DNA of 60,330 nucleotides from Cellvibrio mixtus subsp. mixtus J3-8 (GTDB lineage: Bacteria > Pseudomonadota > Gammaproteobacteria > Pseudomonadales > Cellvibrionaceae), in contig NZ_KN266212.1 in assembly GCF_000766945.1 (NCBI RefSeq), positions 80,454 through 140,783 of the forward strand, in the 5' to 3' direction. The notes under the pieces are model-generated. The model ran no database searches, had not been told where the DNA came from, and was given only the letters and a program-made list of their open reading frames with translations. This document shows positions 35,747 through 45,121 of the stretch, piece by piece. A program made the translations under genes and the position numbers. Each line of letters opens with the position of its first letter. The stretch's first letter is position 1.

Positions 35747-38700
35747 ATGTCGAGTTCAGTTGTTAAATCTGTACGTTCTGTGTGCCCTTATTGTGGTGTG
35801 GGCTGCGGTATGGTTCTTGAAACCGATGGTAAAAAAGTTACCAGGGTATCGGGCGATAAAAATCATCCCTCCAATTTCGGCCGCCTGTGCACCAAGGGGC
35901 AAACCAGCGCCCAGGCATTGGTTAATTCCGGGCGCATGGAGTCAGCGTTTGTGCGCACCGAGCGCAATCGCGATCCCGTGAAAACGCCAATGGCGCAAGC
36001 AATCAGCACCACTGCAAAACGCCTGCGCGAAATTCTTGATCAACACGGCCCTGACTCGCTCAGCTTTTATGTCTCCGGGCAAATGTCTATCGAATCCCAA
36101 TATCTGGTGAACAAACTCTGCAAAGGTTTTGTGCGCACCAACAATATTGAATCCAATTCGCGCTTGTGTATGGCGAGCGCAGGGATGGGTTACAAACTTT
36201 CATTGGGCGCCGATGCGCCACCCGGTTCTTACCAGGATTTTGATCACACCGATTTATTTTTTGTAATCGGTGCAAACATGGCCGATTGCCATCCAATTTT
36301 ATATTTACGCATGATGGATCGTGTAAAAGCCGGTGCAAAATTAATTGTCGCCGATCCGCGTCGTACCACCACCGCTGAAAAAGCCAATTTGTTTCTGCCG
36401 ATCAAACCCGGTACTGATCTCGCGTTGTTAAATGGTTTGTTATTTTTGTTGCACAAAAATGGTAAAACCGATTCAGAATTTATCGCGCAATACACGCAAG
36501 GTTGGGAAAATTTTCCGGAGTTTCTCGCTGATTACACGCCGGAAAATGTCAGTGAAATTACCGGCCTTCCTGTCGATGCAATTATTAAAGCAGCGGATTT
36601 AATCGGCGCTGCGCCCGAATTTATGACTTGTTGGACCATGGGTCTGAATCAAAGCACCCACGGCACCTGGAATACCAATGCAATCTGTAATTTGCATTTG
36701 GCGACTGGAAAAATTTGCCGCCTTGGCAGCGGACCTTTTTCGCTCACTGGCCAACCTAATGCGATGGGCGGCCGTGAGATGGGTTATATGGGCCCAGGGT
36801 TGCCGGGGCAACGTGCGTTGTTGGTAGAAAAGGATCGCGATTTTATCGAAAAACTGTGGGGTATTCCGCACGGCTCCATCAGTACCACATTAGGCAAAGG
36901 TACGGTGGATATGTTTGAGCGCATGGCCGCCGGAGAAATAAAAGCCTGCTGGATTATTTGCACTAATCCTGTGGCTTCTGTGCCCAATCGCAAAATTGTG
37001 ATTGAAGGTTTACGAAAAGCCGGGCTGGTTATCGCGCAAGATGCATTTCTTGATACCGAAACCAATCGCTATGCCGATATCTTATTGCCCGGCGCATTAT
37101 GGGCAGAAGCGGAGGGCGTAATGATTAACTCCGAACGCAATATCACGTTGATGCAGGAAGCCGTTCAACCTCCAGGTGATGCTATGGCTGATTGGGAAAT
37201 TGTTGCGCGTGTTGCGCGCGAAATGGGATTTAGTGAAGGATTCAATTTTAATTCTGCCGCTGAGGTGTTTGACGAAATCAAGCAAAGCTACAACCCCAAA
37301 ACCGGTTACGATTTGCGTGGTGTCAGCTATGAACGCTTGCGTAAAGATCCATTGCAATGGCCCTGTGCCGATGAAAATTCCAATCGTAATCCGATTCGTT
37401 ATTTAAATACCGGTGTCAATCAACCTTTAAAAACTGCTGATGATGGTTCGGTTCCCGCATTCCAATTTGCTACCGAGTCCGGCAAAGCAATTTTTTTGCC
37501 GCGGCCCCATGTGAACCCGGCAGAAATGCCCGATGCGGAATTTCCCATGGTGCTCAATACCGGTCGCGTACAGCACCAATGGCACACGCTCACTAAAACT
37601 GGAAAAATCCCGACACTCAATAAGTTAAACCCCGGTACCTTTGTTGAAATAAATCCGCACGATGCTATTGAGTTGGGCATAAAAAACAAGGACAAAGTAG
37701 AAGTGCGTTCCCGCCGCGGTTACGTAATTCTGCCCGCTGTAATAACGGATCGTGTACTTCCCGGAAATTGTTTCGCGCCCATCCATTGGAACGATATATA
37801 TGGCGATAATCTCTGCATCAATGCTGTGACCAATGACAAAGTGGATGCAATTTCCCTACAACCGGAATTAAAAGTAGCCGCTGTTGTATTAAAACGTATT
37901 GAGGTTTTTGCGGAAGAATCCCCCGGCTTCAATAACTATACCGCCGCACCTGCCCGCACACAGGACGTGTTAAATAGTCAATGGCTATTGGCGCCTGCGG
38001 ACGAGGAAACCAGTATGACTTTAATTAAAACCTTCGCCGAAAAAGTCGGTGTAGCTGAAACAATCGCACCGACTTTTTCGACGGACGAAAAAACTTACCT
38101 CGCGGGTTTTATCGGCGGCTTGCATGCCAGTGCTAAATTTATCCAGGCCGTGCCTGTATTGCCGGGTGATGCACCGGTCAACGCGGAGTATCGCCATTGG
38201 ATAAACGGTTTGCTTGCCGGTATGTTTAGCCGTGTTTTGCCCTTGGGGGTAAACACCGCATCCGCAGAAAATAAACCGGTATTGACATTGCTGTGGGCTT
38301 CACAAACCGGCAACGCAGAAACGCTTGCACAAAAATTCATGCAGGAATTATCGGCGCAAGGTTGGGCTGTGAATTTGCAACCCATGAATGGCTACTCAAT
38401 AGCAAGGCTTGCTGTGGATAAATTTGCCGTTTTTGTTACCAGCACTTTTGGCGATGGTGATGCCCCGGATAATGGCGGCGATTTCTGGAGTCAATTAAAT
38501 GATGGTGCCGTGACAGCACTCAATGAATTGCAATTCGGTTTGTTGGCATTGGGCGATTCCAATTACGATCAATTCTGTGGCCATGGCAAAAAATTATTCG
38601 CACGCTTGCAAGCCCTTGGAGCCAAAGCGTTAGTAGAGCGTGTGGATTGCGACACGGATTTTGAAGTGCCAGCAGCAGAATGGTTTGCTAAGCTCAAGGA

Positions 38701-39913
38701 ACAATTAGCGCCGCATGTGCTTGCACAAGCGGCCACTACGGCTTCTGCGAGTTCAATATCACCTATGTCTGTTAGTGCAAGTGCAACAGGTTTCACCAAA
38801 GCCAATCCCTACGCATCGCGTTTGGTGGTGAATAATCGTTTGAGTGGCGAAGGTTCCGGTAAGGACGTTCGCCAATTTGGTTTTGATCTGGGCGATTCCG
38901 GTATCGCGTATGAAGCGGGTGATGCGCTTGGCATTTGGCCAAAGAACTGCCCTGACTACGTTTATGAATTGGAGCAGGCACTTGGCCTGAATGCAGATGC
39001 TCCGGTAGTTATCGATACCCACGAAAAACCATTGCACAGCGCATTAATAGAAAACTACGAAATTTGCCGCCCCAGCCTGGAATCGTTGCAATTTATTGCA
39101 GCGCGTTGCAACAGTAATGATCTAAAAAAATTAATGGATGCCGAACGCAGGCAGGAATTGCAGGAGTGGCTTTATGGTCGCCAGTTGGTGGATATCCTGC
39201 AGGAATTTCCAATTCGCACAAACGTGGAAGAATTTATCGCTGTATTAAAACGCATCCAACCGCGTTTATATTCCATCGCCTCCAGTTCAAAAGCGCAGCC
39301 AACACGAATTGATTTAACCGTATCGGCGGTGCGTTACACGCGTTTTCGCGAAAGTAAAAAAATTCGCAAAGGCGTTGCGTCTACATTCCTTGCTGACCGC
39401 GCGAGCAATGTGGATGTGCCAATCTTCGTTCAACCAAGTAAACATTTCCACGTACCGGAAAATGGCGATACACCGCTAATCATGGTCGGCCCTGGCACCG
39501 GCATCGCTCCGTTCCGTGGTTTTCTGCAAGAGCGGCAAGCGCGCGGTGATGCTGGAAAAAACTGGCTGTTCTTCGGTGAGCAGCACGCGACAACGGATTT
39601 TTATTACCGGGATGAATTGCAACAATTCCAGAAAGACGGCGTACTCAATGAATTAAGTTTGGCATTCTCGCGCGATCAAACAACAAAAATTTATGTGCAG
39701 GATTGCATGCGTGAACGCGGCGCCGATATCTGGGAATGGCTGGAGCAGGGCGCTTACTTTTGCGTGTGCGGCGACGCCAGCCGGATGGCGAAAGATGTAG
39801 ACCTGGCATTGCGCAATATTATCCAGCAATACGGAAAATTCGATGAAGCTGAAACCGTTAACTACATCCGTAAATTGAATATGGACAAGCGTTATTTGCG
39901 CGATGTTTATTAA
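35747..39913 (+). CDS. Assimilatory nitrate reductase fused to CysJ-like flavoreductase
   Basis: 1388 residues in one frame. Residues 1-740 are a molybdopterin oxidoreductase of the NasA/NapA type: [4Fe-4S] ligands C13, C16, C20 and C48, and GRVQHQWHTLTKTGKIPTLN near the C-terminal cofactor-binding region. Residues 840-990 are a flavodoxin-like FMN domain (WASQTGNAETLA); 1015-1388 are FAD and NADPH domains (RLYSIASSS, GPGTGIAPFRGFLQE) ending YLRDVY as in CysJ. The fusion supplies its own NAD(P)H-to-nitrate electron path in the cytoplasm. No nitrite reductase or transporter lies beside it. A sigma-54 promoter precedes it, consistent with nitrogen control. The RefSeq-style name for this architecture is bifunctional nitrate reductase/sulfite reductase flavoprotein alpha. 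Confidence 0.92.
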   Translation: MSSSVVKSVRSVCPYCGVGCGMVLETDGKKVTRVSGDKNHPSNFGRLCTKGQTSAQALVNSGRMESAFVRTERNRDPVKTPMAQAISTTAKRLREILDQHGPDSLSFYVSGQMSIESQYLVNKLCKGFVRTNNIESNSRLCMASAGMGYKLSLGADAPPGSYQDFDHTDLFFVIGANMADCHPILYLRMMDRVKAGAKLIVADPRRTTTAEKANLFLPIKPGTDLALLNGLLFLLHKNGKTDSEFIAQYTQGWENFPEFLADYTPENVSEITGLPVDAIIKAADLIGAAPEFMTCWTMGLNQSTHGTWNTNAICNLHLATGKICRLGSGPFSLTGQPNAMGGREMGYMGPGLPGQRALLVEKDRDFIEKLWGIPHGSISTTLGKGTVDMFERMAAGEIKACWIICTNPVASVPNRKIVIEGLRKAGLVIAQDAFLDTETNRYADILLPGALWAEAEGVMINSERNITLMQEAVQPPGDAMADWEIVARVAREMGFSEGFNFNSAAEVFDEIKQSYNPKTGYDLRGVSYERLRKDPLQWPCADENSNRNPIRYLNTGVNQPLKTADDGSVPAFQFATESGKAIFLPRPHVNPAEMPDAEFPMVLNTGRVQHQWHTLTKTGKIPTLNKLNPGTFVEINPHDAIELGIKNKDKVEVRSRRGYVILPAVITDRVLPGNCFAPIHWNDIYGDNLCINAVTNDKVDAISLQPELKVAAVVLKRIEVFAEESPGFNNYTAAPARTQDVLNSQWLLAPADEETSMTLIKTFAEKVGVAETIAPTFSTDEKTYLAGFIGGLHASAKFIQAVPVLPGDAPVNAEYRHWINGLLAGMFSRVLPLGVNTASAENKPVLTLLWASQTGNAETLAQKFMQELSAQGWAVNLQPMNGYSIARLAVDKFAVFVTSTFGDGDAPDNGGDFWSQLNDGAVTALNELQFGLLALGDSNYDQFCGHGKKLFARLQALGAKALVERVDCDTDFEVPAAEWFAKLKEQLAPHVLAQAATTASASSISPMSVSASATGFTKANPYASRLVVNNRLSGEGSGKDVRQFGFDLGDSGIAYEAGDALGIWPKNCPDYVYELEQALGLNADAPVVIDTHEKPLHSALIENYEICRPSLESLQFIAARCNSNDLKKLMDAERRQELQEWLYGRQLVDILQEFPIRTNVEEFIAVLKRIQPRLYSIASSSKAQPTRIDLTVSAVRYTRFRESKKIRKGVASTFLADRASNVDVPIFVQPSKHFHVPENGDTPLIMVGPGTGIAPFRGFLQERQARGDAGKNWLFFGEQHATTDFYYRDELQQFQKDGVLNELSLAFSRDQTTKIYVQDCMRERGADIWEWLEQGAYFCVCGDASRMAKDVDLALRNIIQQYGKFDEAETVNYIRKLNMDKRYLRDVY

Positions 39914-40173
39914 TATATCGCTATGCTTAACGACCAGTTTCCAGGCCTTTTTTCTTCTTGTTTACAAATGTAACTTCGCCGCTAATACTTGCACTACTGA
40001 CCCGTTTTGCTTAACGTTTACAATATTATTGAACCCAACTTTTTTGTATCCGGCCCCAGGCCATTTTTATGGGGGGATATGTAGCGGAGGAAGGTAATTT
40101 CTTCTCTGGTATTTGTGAATTTTAACAATTGAACCTTGGTGCAATCATCGCCAGATTTTCTGGCGGTTTTGAT

Positions 40174-40662
40174 ATGGTATTAAAGATGGAAAAATCAATA
40201 AAACAAAAAGCTGAAGCACTTTTCGATGACGGTGATTTGGACGTTTTGTATGAATTGCTAGCGCCTTATTTGGAGCAGGGAGATCCTGATGCGGAGTTTT
40301 TGTATTCAAGCTTCAGTCTGGAAAGTAAAAATGAGACTGAAGAAGAGTTTGAAGAGCGGAGTATGAGATTGCTAATCAGCGCTTCCGAGGGCGGTGTTGC
40401 GGAAGCGTCCTATCGCCTGGGGGTGATTTATCTTTATGGTGATTTTGTCGATACCAACTCCAAAAGCTCAAGTGAGTATTTTGAGCGCGCAATCGCCCAG
40501 GGGCATTCCCATTCAAAATTTACGTATGGTTTTAGTCTTTACTACGGCTCCAGTGGCGTTAGCCAGGATAAAGCGCGCGGCTTACAATTTTTGGAAGAGG
40601 CAGCAAAAGAAGGGGTTGGACTGGCGACGGAAGAATTAAAATTGATACATGCAAGGGAATGA
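40174..40662 (+). CDS. Sel1-repeat protein
   Basis: 162 residues from the ATG at 40174 (an in-frame ATG at 40186 and a TTG at 40129 are alternatives; none has a strong ribosome site). Two or three Sel1-like helical repeats are visible (ASEGGVAEASYRLGVIYLYG and AKEGVGLATEELK). Sel1 repeats mediate protein contacts. No signal peptide. It stands alone between the nitrate reductase and ecsC-like genes. Confidence 0.7.
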   Translation: MVLKMEKSIKQKAEALFDDGDLDVLYELLAPYLEQGDPDAEFLYSSFSLESKNETEEEFEERSMRLLISASEGGVAEASYRLGVIYLYGDFVDTNSKSSSEYFERAIAQGHSHSKFTYGFSLYYGSSGVSQDKARGLQFLEEAAKEGVGLATEELKLIHARE

Positions 40663-40868
40663 AAATTACCCGGTAACGTTGGTCGCAATAATAACGTTCC
40701 TAATAAACGGTGAATAAAAAAACGAAAACATTCCTTATCAAATCCCGACAAAATTTCCTACTCATACGAACTTAAGTATTCGTGGCAAGGTCGGAGATAA
40801 ATACGCGCTATATCGTGCTTTAACCAATACGTTATGGACCCGCTTGAAATCTACGATGGGGGATACCT

Positions 40869-41684
40869 ATGGAACTTAATTTTCCTGAACAGGATAGAAA
40901 GGAGCTACAGGTTGCCAAAAATTTATTGGAAAACCCCGGTGTTGCAGCAAAGGTAACCAGTTTTATAGGAACTCCTATCGAAAAGGGGCTCGCGTTATTA
41001 CCGGATAGCTGGAATAAAAATATTGGCGAAGTCACTCAGGCTGCATTGCTTAAGGCGTCAGAGGCCGCCATTTTTACGATGAAAGATATTCCCGGTGAAG
41101 AGTCCTCAAACATTTGGCACAAGCTTGGTGTTGCTGTTAGTGGCGGCGTCGGCGGTTTTTTTGGTATCGCTGCGTTATCGATTGAATTACCGGTTTCAAC
41201 GTCCATCATGTTGCGTTCGATTGCCGACGTTGCAAGAAGCGAAGGTGAATCCATCTCTGCAATAGAAACAAAACTGGCTTGCCTGGAGGTGTTTGCACTG
41301 GGTGGAAATAGCAGGGCGGATGATGGTTCAGACAGTGGCTATTATGCAGTGCGCGCCACATTGGCGCGATCTGTTGCCGCGGCTTCGGAATTTATTGCAA
41401 ACAATACTTTAACCAGCGAAGGTGCCCCGCTATTAATCAGGTTCATCGCGCTTGTTGCACAGCGGTTTGGAATTCAGGTAACAGAGAAAGCAGCCGCCCA
41501 GGCCATTCCTGCGATTGGTGCTGCGGGTGGGGCAATAATTAACACAATATTTATCGATCATTTTCAAGACATGGCACGCGGGCATTTCATTATACGAAAA
41601 CTCGAACGAAAGCATGGAAAGCAAATGATCGAGCGTATGTATCTCGCACTTCCCAAGCGCGGCGAATCCCCGCCTTCCGGCTAA
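40869..41684 (+). CDS. EcsC family protein
   Basis: 271 residues. The EcsC domain is recognisable from GGVGGFFGIAALSIELPVST, the following IADVARSEGES helix and the LEVFALGG motif. Several weakly hydrophobic helices suggest membrane association. The family takes its name from Bacillus EcsC, encoded with an ABC transporter; none is present here, and the role is unclear. GGGGGAT precedes the ATG. Confidence 0.8.
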   Translation: MELNFPEQDRKELQVAKNLLENPGVAAKVTSFIGTPIEKGLALLPDSWNKNIGEVTQAALLKASEAAIFTMKDIPGEESSNIWHKLGVAVSGGVGGFFGIAALSIELPVSTSIMLRSIADVARSEGESISAIETKLACLEVFALGGNSRADDGSDSGYYAVRATLARSVAAASEFIANNTLTSEGAPLLIRFIALVAQRFGIQVTEKAAAQAIPAIGAAGGAIINTIFIDHFQDMARGHFIIRKLERKHGKQMIERMYLALPKRGESPPSG

Positions 41685-41818
41685 ATTAAAAGATCAGGCT
41701 CCGGACGGTGGGGTTATAATCATTCAATAAATGTGCTTCTCTTTTATTGCGGTTTTATGCGTCATGCATGGATATCAATATAGGGCGCTCTGTTGTGAGC
41801 GTGAGAGACCAACATTCA

Positions 41819-44800
41819 ATGAAAAAAGTGATTCTAAACGCTGTTCAAGCGGGCTTTTTATTCGGGCTGATAATAATTGCAGTTAGTGCCCTTTTGCCCT
41901 ACCGCAATGTTCAATTGCTTTTGCGTAGTGAACAGTGGGTCGACCATACCATGGCTGTTTTGCAAGCAGCGGATGGATTAAGGATTGCCGTTACTGATGC
42001 AGAATCAGGGCAACGCGGATTTCTTCTGACCCAGGATGCAGCTTACCTCGAACCCTACAATAACGCCCGTCAAAGCATCGCACACCAACTTGATTTGCTC
42101 GGTTCGCTCACGGCAGATAATCCGGTGCAAATACAAAATCTGAAAAAAATTAAAGAACTTATTGCGTTAAAATTTAGTGAGCTGCAAACCACAGTAGATT
42201 TACAACATGAGTCAAAGCACTTTGAGGCATTGGAGCTTGTTGCAACGGGGCGCGGCAATAATCTCATGCGGGAGCTGCGCGAAAAATTATCTTCCTTTGA
42301 AAAAACCGAGCGATCACTATTACGTGAGCGTGCAAGCGTTGCGCGCGATCATTTTCAAAATACCTTTTATAGTTTTTTGCTGCTCACAACTTTAAACCTG
42401 TTGCTATTCGCAAGCCTTTATTTTTTTATTTTGCGCTATTTCCGAATGAAGCAGGCGTCAGAGCTTTCATTAAGGCATCAATCAAATTTATTGACATCCG
42501 TTATCAGTAGTATGAGTGAAGGGTTGTCTGTCATTGACGCACATGGAAAAACACTATTCCACAATCCGGTGCTATTGGAAATATACGGAAAAGATGTTGC
42601 CATTGTTACGTTGGAAGATTGGCACGCACAATATAATATCTCTACCATGGATGGATCTGCTTTTCATTACGATGATCTTCCCGCTGTTAAAGTACTCAAA
42701 GGTGCGCGTGAAGCTACTGCGGATATGATCATCCGCCAGGCAGATTCATCAAAGCCAAAAATAATCAGGGTTACTGCAAGGCCAATGATCGTTGAAGCTG
42801 GAAACCCACGCACGGTGGTTTGTATTTCCAGCGATATTACCCAACACAAACAAGCGGAATTGCGGCTGCGCTTCGCCACTCAACAAGCAGAGTTTGCAAA
42901 CAAAGCGAAAAGCGAATTTGTGGCCAATATGAGCCATGAAATTCGCACACCTCTCAACGCTATCCTGGGGATGGCCCAGCTTTTACACAAAACGGAATTA
43001 TCGAAAGAACAGCAAAAATATCTGGATATGATTACTCTTTCTGGAAAATCCCTTTTGAATATTTTGAATGACATTCTGGATTTCTCCAAAATCGAAGCCG
43101 GAAAAATGGATATCACGCCTGTGCAATTCCGGCTGCACGATGTCATGCAGTCCATCGGTATAGTGATGAGCATGGCGGCAATGAAAAAAAACATTGAACT
43201 TATCATTGATATTGATCCTGAAATTCCATCCATTGTTGTTGGTGATGCCCATCGCTTGCACCAGATCCTGGTTAACCTTGCCGGGAATGCAATCAAATTT
43301 ACTGATGAAGGTGAGGTCAGTGTGCGGGCCGGTTGCCAGCATATGGATGCGGATCGGATTACTATTCGCTTCAGTATTAATGATACCGGCATTGGTATGA
43401 CGCAAGCACAGCAGGACCGTTTATTCACTCCTTTTACCCAGGCAGATACGTCGATAACACGCCAATACGGAGGCACTGGATTAGGATTAATTATTTCACG
43501 CCGTATTGCGCAAATGATGGGAGGTGAAATTGAAGTAGAAAGTTATTCAGGTAAAGGCAGTGAGTTTTCGTTAACCATCCCCTTTTCTCGCTGCGATGAT
43601 ATTGAGCGTCGCGATTTCCCGCGGCATTCACTGACAAACCTTCGGCTCCTTGTTATTGATAAAAATGAATCATCACGGCGGGCATTGGAAAACTGTATTT
43701 CAATGTGGCAATGGAAAGCCGATTTTATAACCGTTGCAGAAAATGACGTGGAGTCAGTCGATGAAAAAAAATGGAACGATAAAAAATATGACGTGGCTAT
43801 TGTTAATTGGCGAGCCCAGGCGCCTGATGGCAATGATGAACTTAAAAAAATCAGCTCTTTTACGGGAAATTTTCCCATCATTTTCATCGTAAATATGTAT
43901 ATGCGTGACCATATTTCACAACAGGAAATATTGGATCAGGGTAATGCAGTTTATTTACTGCTTAAACCTGTCCTTGCCAATAATTTGTTCGACATTGTTA
44001 GCGAAGCCATGGGCTATCCATCAAATAGTGAAAAGCCTGGTCAAAAGAGCGATAAACCTTATCAGCCACTGGAAGGTATTCGCTTGTTACTTGTTGAAGA
44101 TAATGAGTTTAATCAAATCGTTGCACGCGATTTGCTTCAACAGGCTGGTGCAGTTATTGATGTTGTTGAGAATGGCCAGTTGGCGATTGATGTTCTTCGT
44201 AGCAACGCAGCATCTTACAACGCAATTTTAATGGATGTCCAAATGCCGGTTATGGATGGTTTTACCGCAACCAGGATAATTAGGCAGGATTTGAAAATAA
44301 ATATTCCTGTTATTGCCATGACTGCCGGTGTTACCGCTTTTGAACGGGAATCCTGTATTGCGTCCGGTATGAATGATTTAATCGCAAAGCCGATTGAATC
44401 TGAAAGAATGCTGGCGACAATACTGCAATATACATCTGCAATGCCGCTCACACTTGATGCGGACGAGGAGGGTAATTCGGTATCGCAAGAGAAAGACGGT
44501 GTTTTTGATGTAACTAACCTGTTGAAAATGGGTGCCAATGTACCGGGCTACTTATCAAAAGTTGTGGTGCTTGTGGATAATTTAATCCGCAACAGCAATG
44601 CTTCCTTGCAAAAAGCAAAACATCTTTTTGATGAAAGGAAATACGAAGATGTCGCTAAAATTTTCCATACATTGCGTGGAACCCTTGGGGTTGTCGGTGC
44701 GATAAAATTTTCAGAGCACGCACTAATTCTTGAAGAACTGATAGGTAATGGTGCATCACCTGACAATTTAATACGCAGTTTTAATGATGCGGAGAATGAA

Positions 44801-44851
44801 TTGCAAAAAACATTAATGGCAGGCCGGAGCTGGTTAGCTAAAAGCGTATAA
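41819..44851 (+). CDS. CHASE3 hybrid histidine kinase with REC-REC-HPt
   Basis: About 1010 residues from the ATG at 41819; the frame is open to a TTG at 41747, and an ATG at 41768 is another option. Two membrane segments (about 8-28 and 185-205) flank a CHASE3 sensor ([17 protein letters not shown]). Then a PAS-like domain (about 225-340), H-box [18 protein letters not shown] near 370, ATP-binding domain, two receivers and an HPt (HTLRGTLG, histidine near 949). REC1 reads AIVNWRAQ where the aspartate should be, so it cannot be phosphorylated there. REC2 ([12 protein letters not shown]) is intact. It resembles BarA/ArcB-like phosphorelay kinases; partner unknown. Confidence 0.9.
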   Translation: MKKVILNAVQAGFLFGLIIIAVSALLPYRNVQLLLRSEQWVDHTMAVLQAADGLRIAVTDAESGQRGFLLTQDAAYLEPYNNARQSIAHQLDLLGSLTADNPVQIQNLKKIKELIALKFSELQTTVDLQHESKHFEALELVATGRGNNLMRELREKLSSFEKTERSLLRERASVARDHFQNTFYSFLLLTTLNLLLFASLYFFILRYFRMKQASELSLRHQSNLLTSVISSMSEGLSVIDAHGKTLFHNPVLLEIYGKDVAIVTLEDWHAQYNISTMDGSAFHYDDLPAVKVLKGAREATADMIIRQADSSKPKIIRVTARPMIVEAGNPRTVVCISSDITQHKQAELRLRFATQQAEFANKAKSEFVANMSHEIRTPLNAILGMAQLLHKTELSKEQQKYLDMITLSGKSLLNILNDILDFSKIEAGKMDITPVQFRLHDVMQSIGIVMSMAAMKKNIELIIDIDPEIPSIVVGDAHRLHQILVNLAGNAIKFTDEGEVSVRAGCQHMDADRITIRFSINDTGIGMTQAQQDRLFTPFTQADTSITRQYGGTGLGLIISRRIAQMMGGEIEVESYSGKGSEFSLTIPFSRCDDIERRDFPRHSLTNLRLLVIDKNESSRRALENCISMWQWKADFITVAENDVESVDEKKWNDKKYDVAIVNWRAQAPDGNDELKKISSFTGNFPIIFIVNMYMRDHISQQEILDQGNAVYLLLKPVLANNLFDIVSEAMGYPSNSEKPGQKSDKPYQPLEGIRLLLVEDNEFNQIVARDLLQQAGAVIDVVENGQLAIDVLRSNAASYNAILMDVQMPVMDGFTATRIIRQDLKINIPVIAMTAGVTAFERESCIASGMNDLIAKPIESERMLATILQYTSAMPLTLDADEEGNSVSQEKDGVFDVTNLLKMGANVPGYLSKVVVLVDNLIRNSNASLQKAKHLFDERKYEDVAKIFHTLRGTLGVVGAIKFSEHALILEELIGNGASPDNLIRSFNDAENELQKTLMAGRSWLAKSV

Positions 44852-44869
44852 AACGCTATTTCACATTGA

Positions 44870-45121
44870 ATGAGCAATGTTATGTTGGATTTTAGCAGCA
44901 ATGATAAAAATTTTTCTAAAATAGATAATACAAGAAAATTTATAGAAAAGAGTAAACTTCTCTACCCTGATCAATTCGATTATTCGGAAACTATTTATAT
45001 AAAAGCCAAATCAAGGGTTAAATCGTATCCCCATTTTTATATGTCGAATGAAAATGTTCGCCCTTTTAGAGTCCCCAGGTTAATTTTACAAAAACACTTC
45101 TTTCAATTTCCCCTGCGTTAA
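44870..45121 (+). pseudogene. Relic of a DUF723-like (zinc-ribbon endonuclease-associated) gene
   Basis: The 83-codon frame contains FIEKSKLLYPDQFDYSETIY followed by IKAKSRVK. This matches the repeated unit of DUF723-type domains in putative endonucleases, where the pattern is F..KA...H.DKYDYS...Y....KV.I.C..HG. After the valine-lysine the pattern breaks: the Cys and HG expected next are missing. The last 18 codons run over the 3' end of the TonB receptor on the other strand. There is no ribosome site. I read it as a truncated remnant; a divergent small gene is less likely. Confidence 0.5.

Noticed and set aside
39903-40097. 64-codon frame after the nitrate reductase
   Set aside because: Overlaps the end of a certain gene, lacks a ribosome site and has a Cys/Phe-rich composition typical of non-coding frames.
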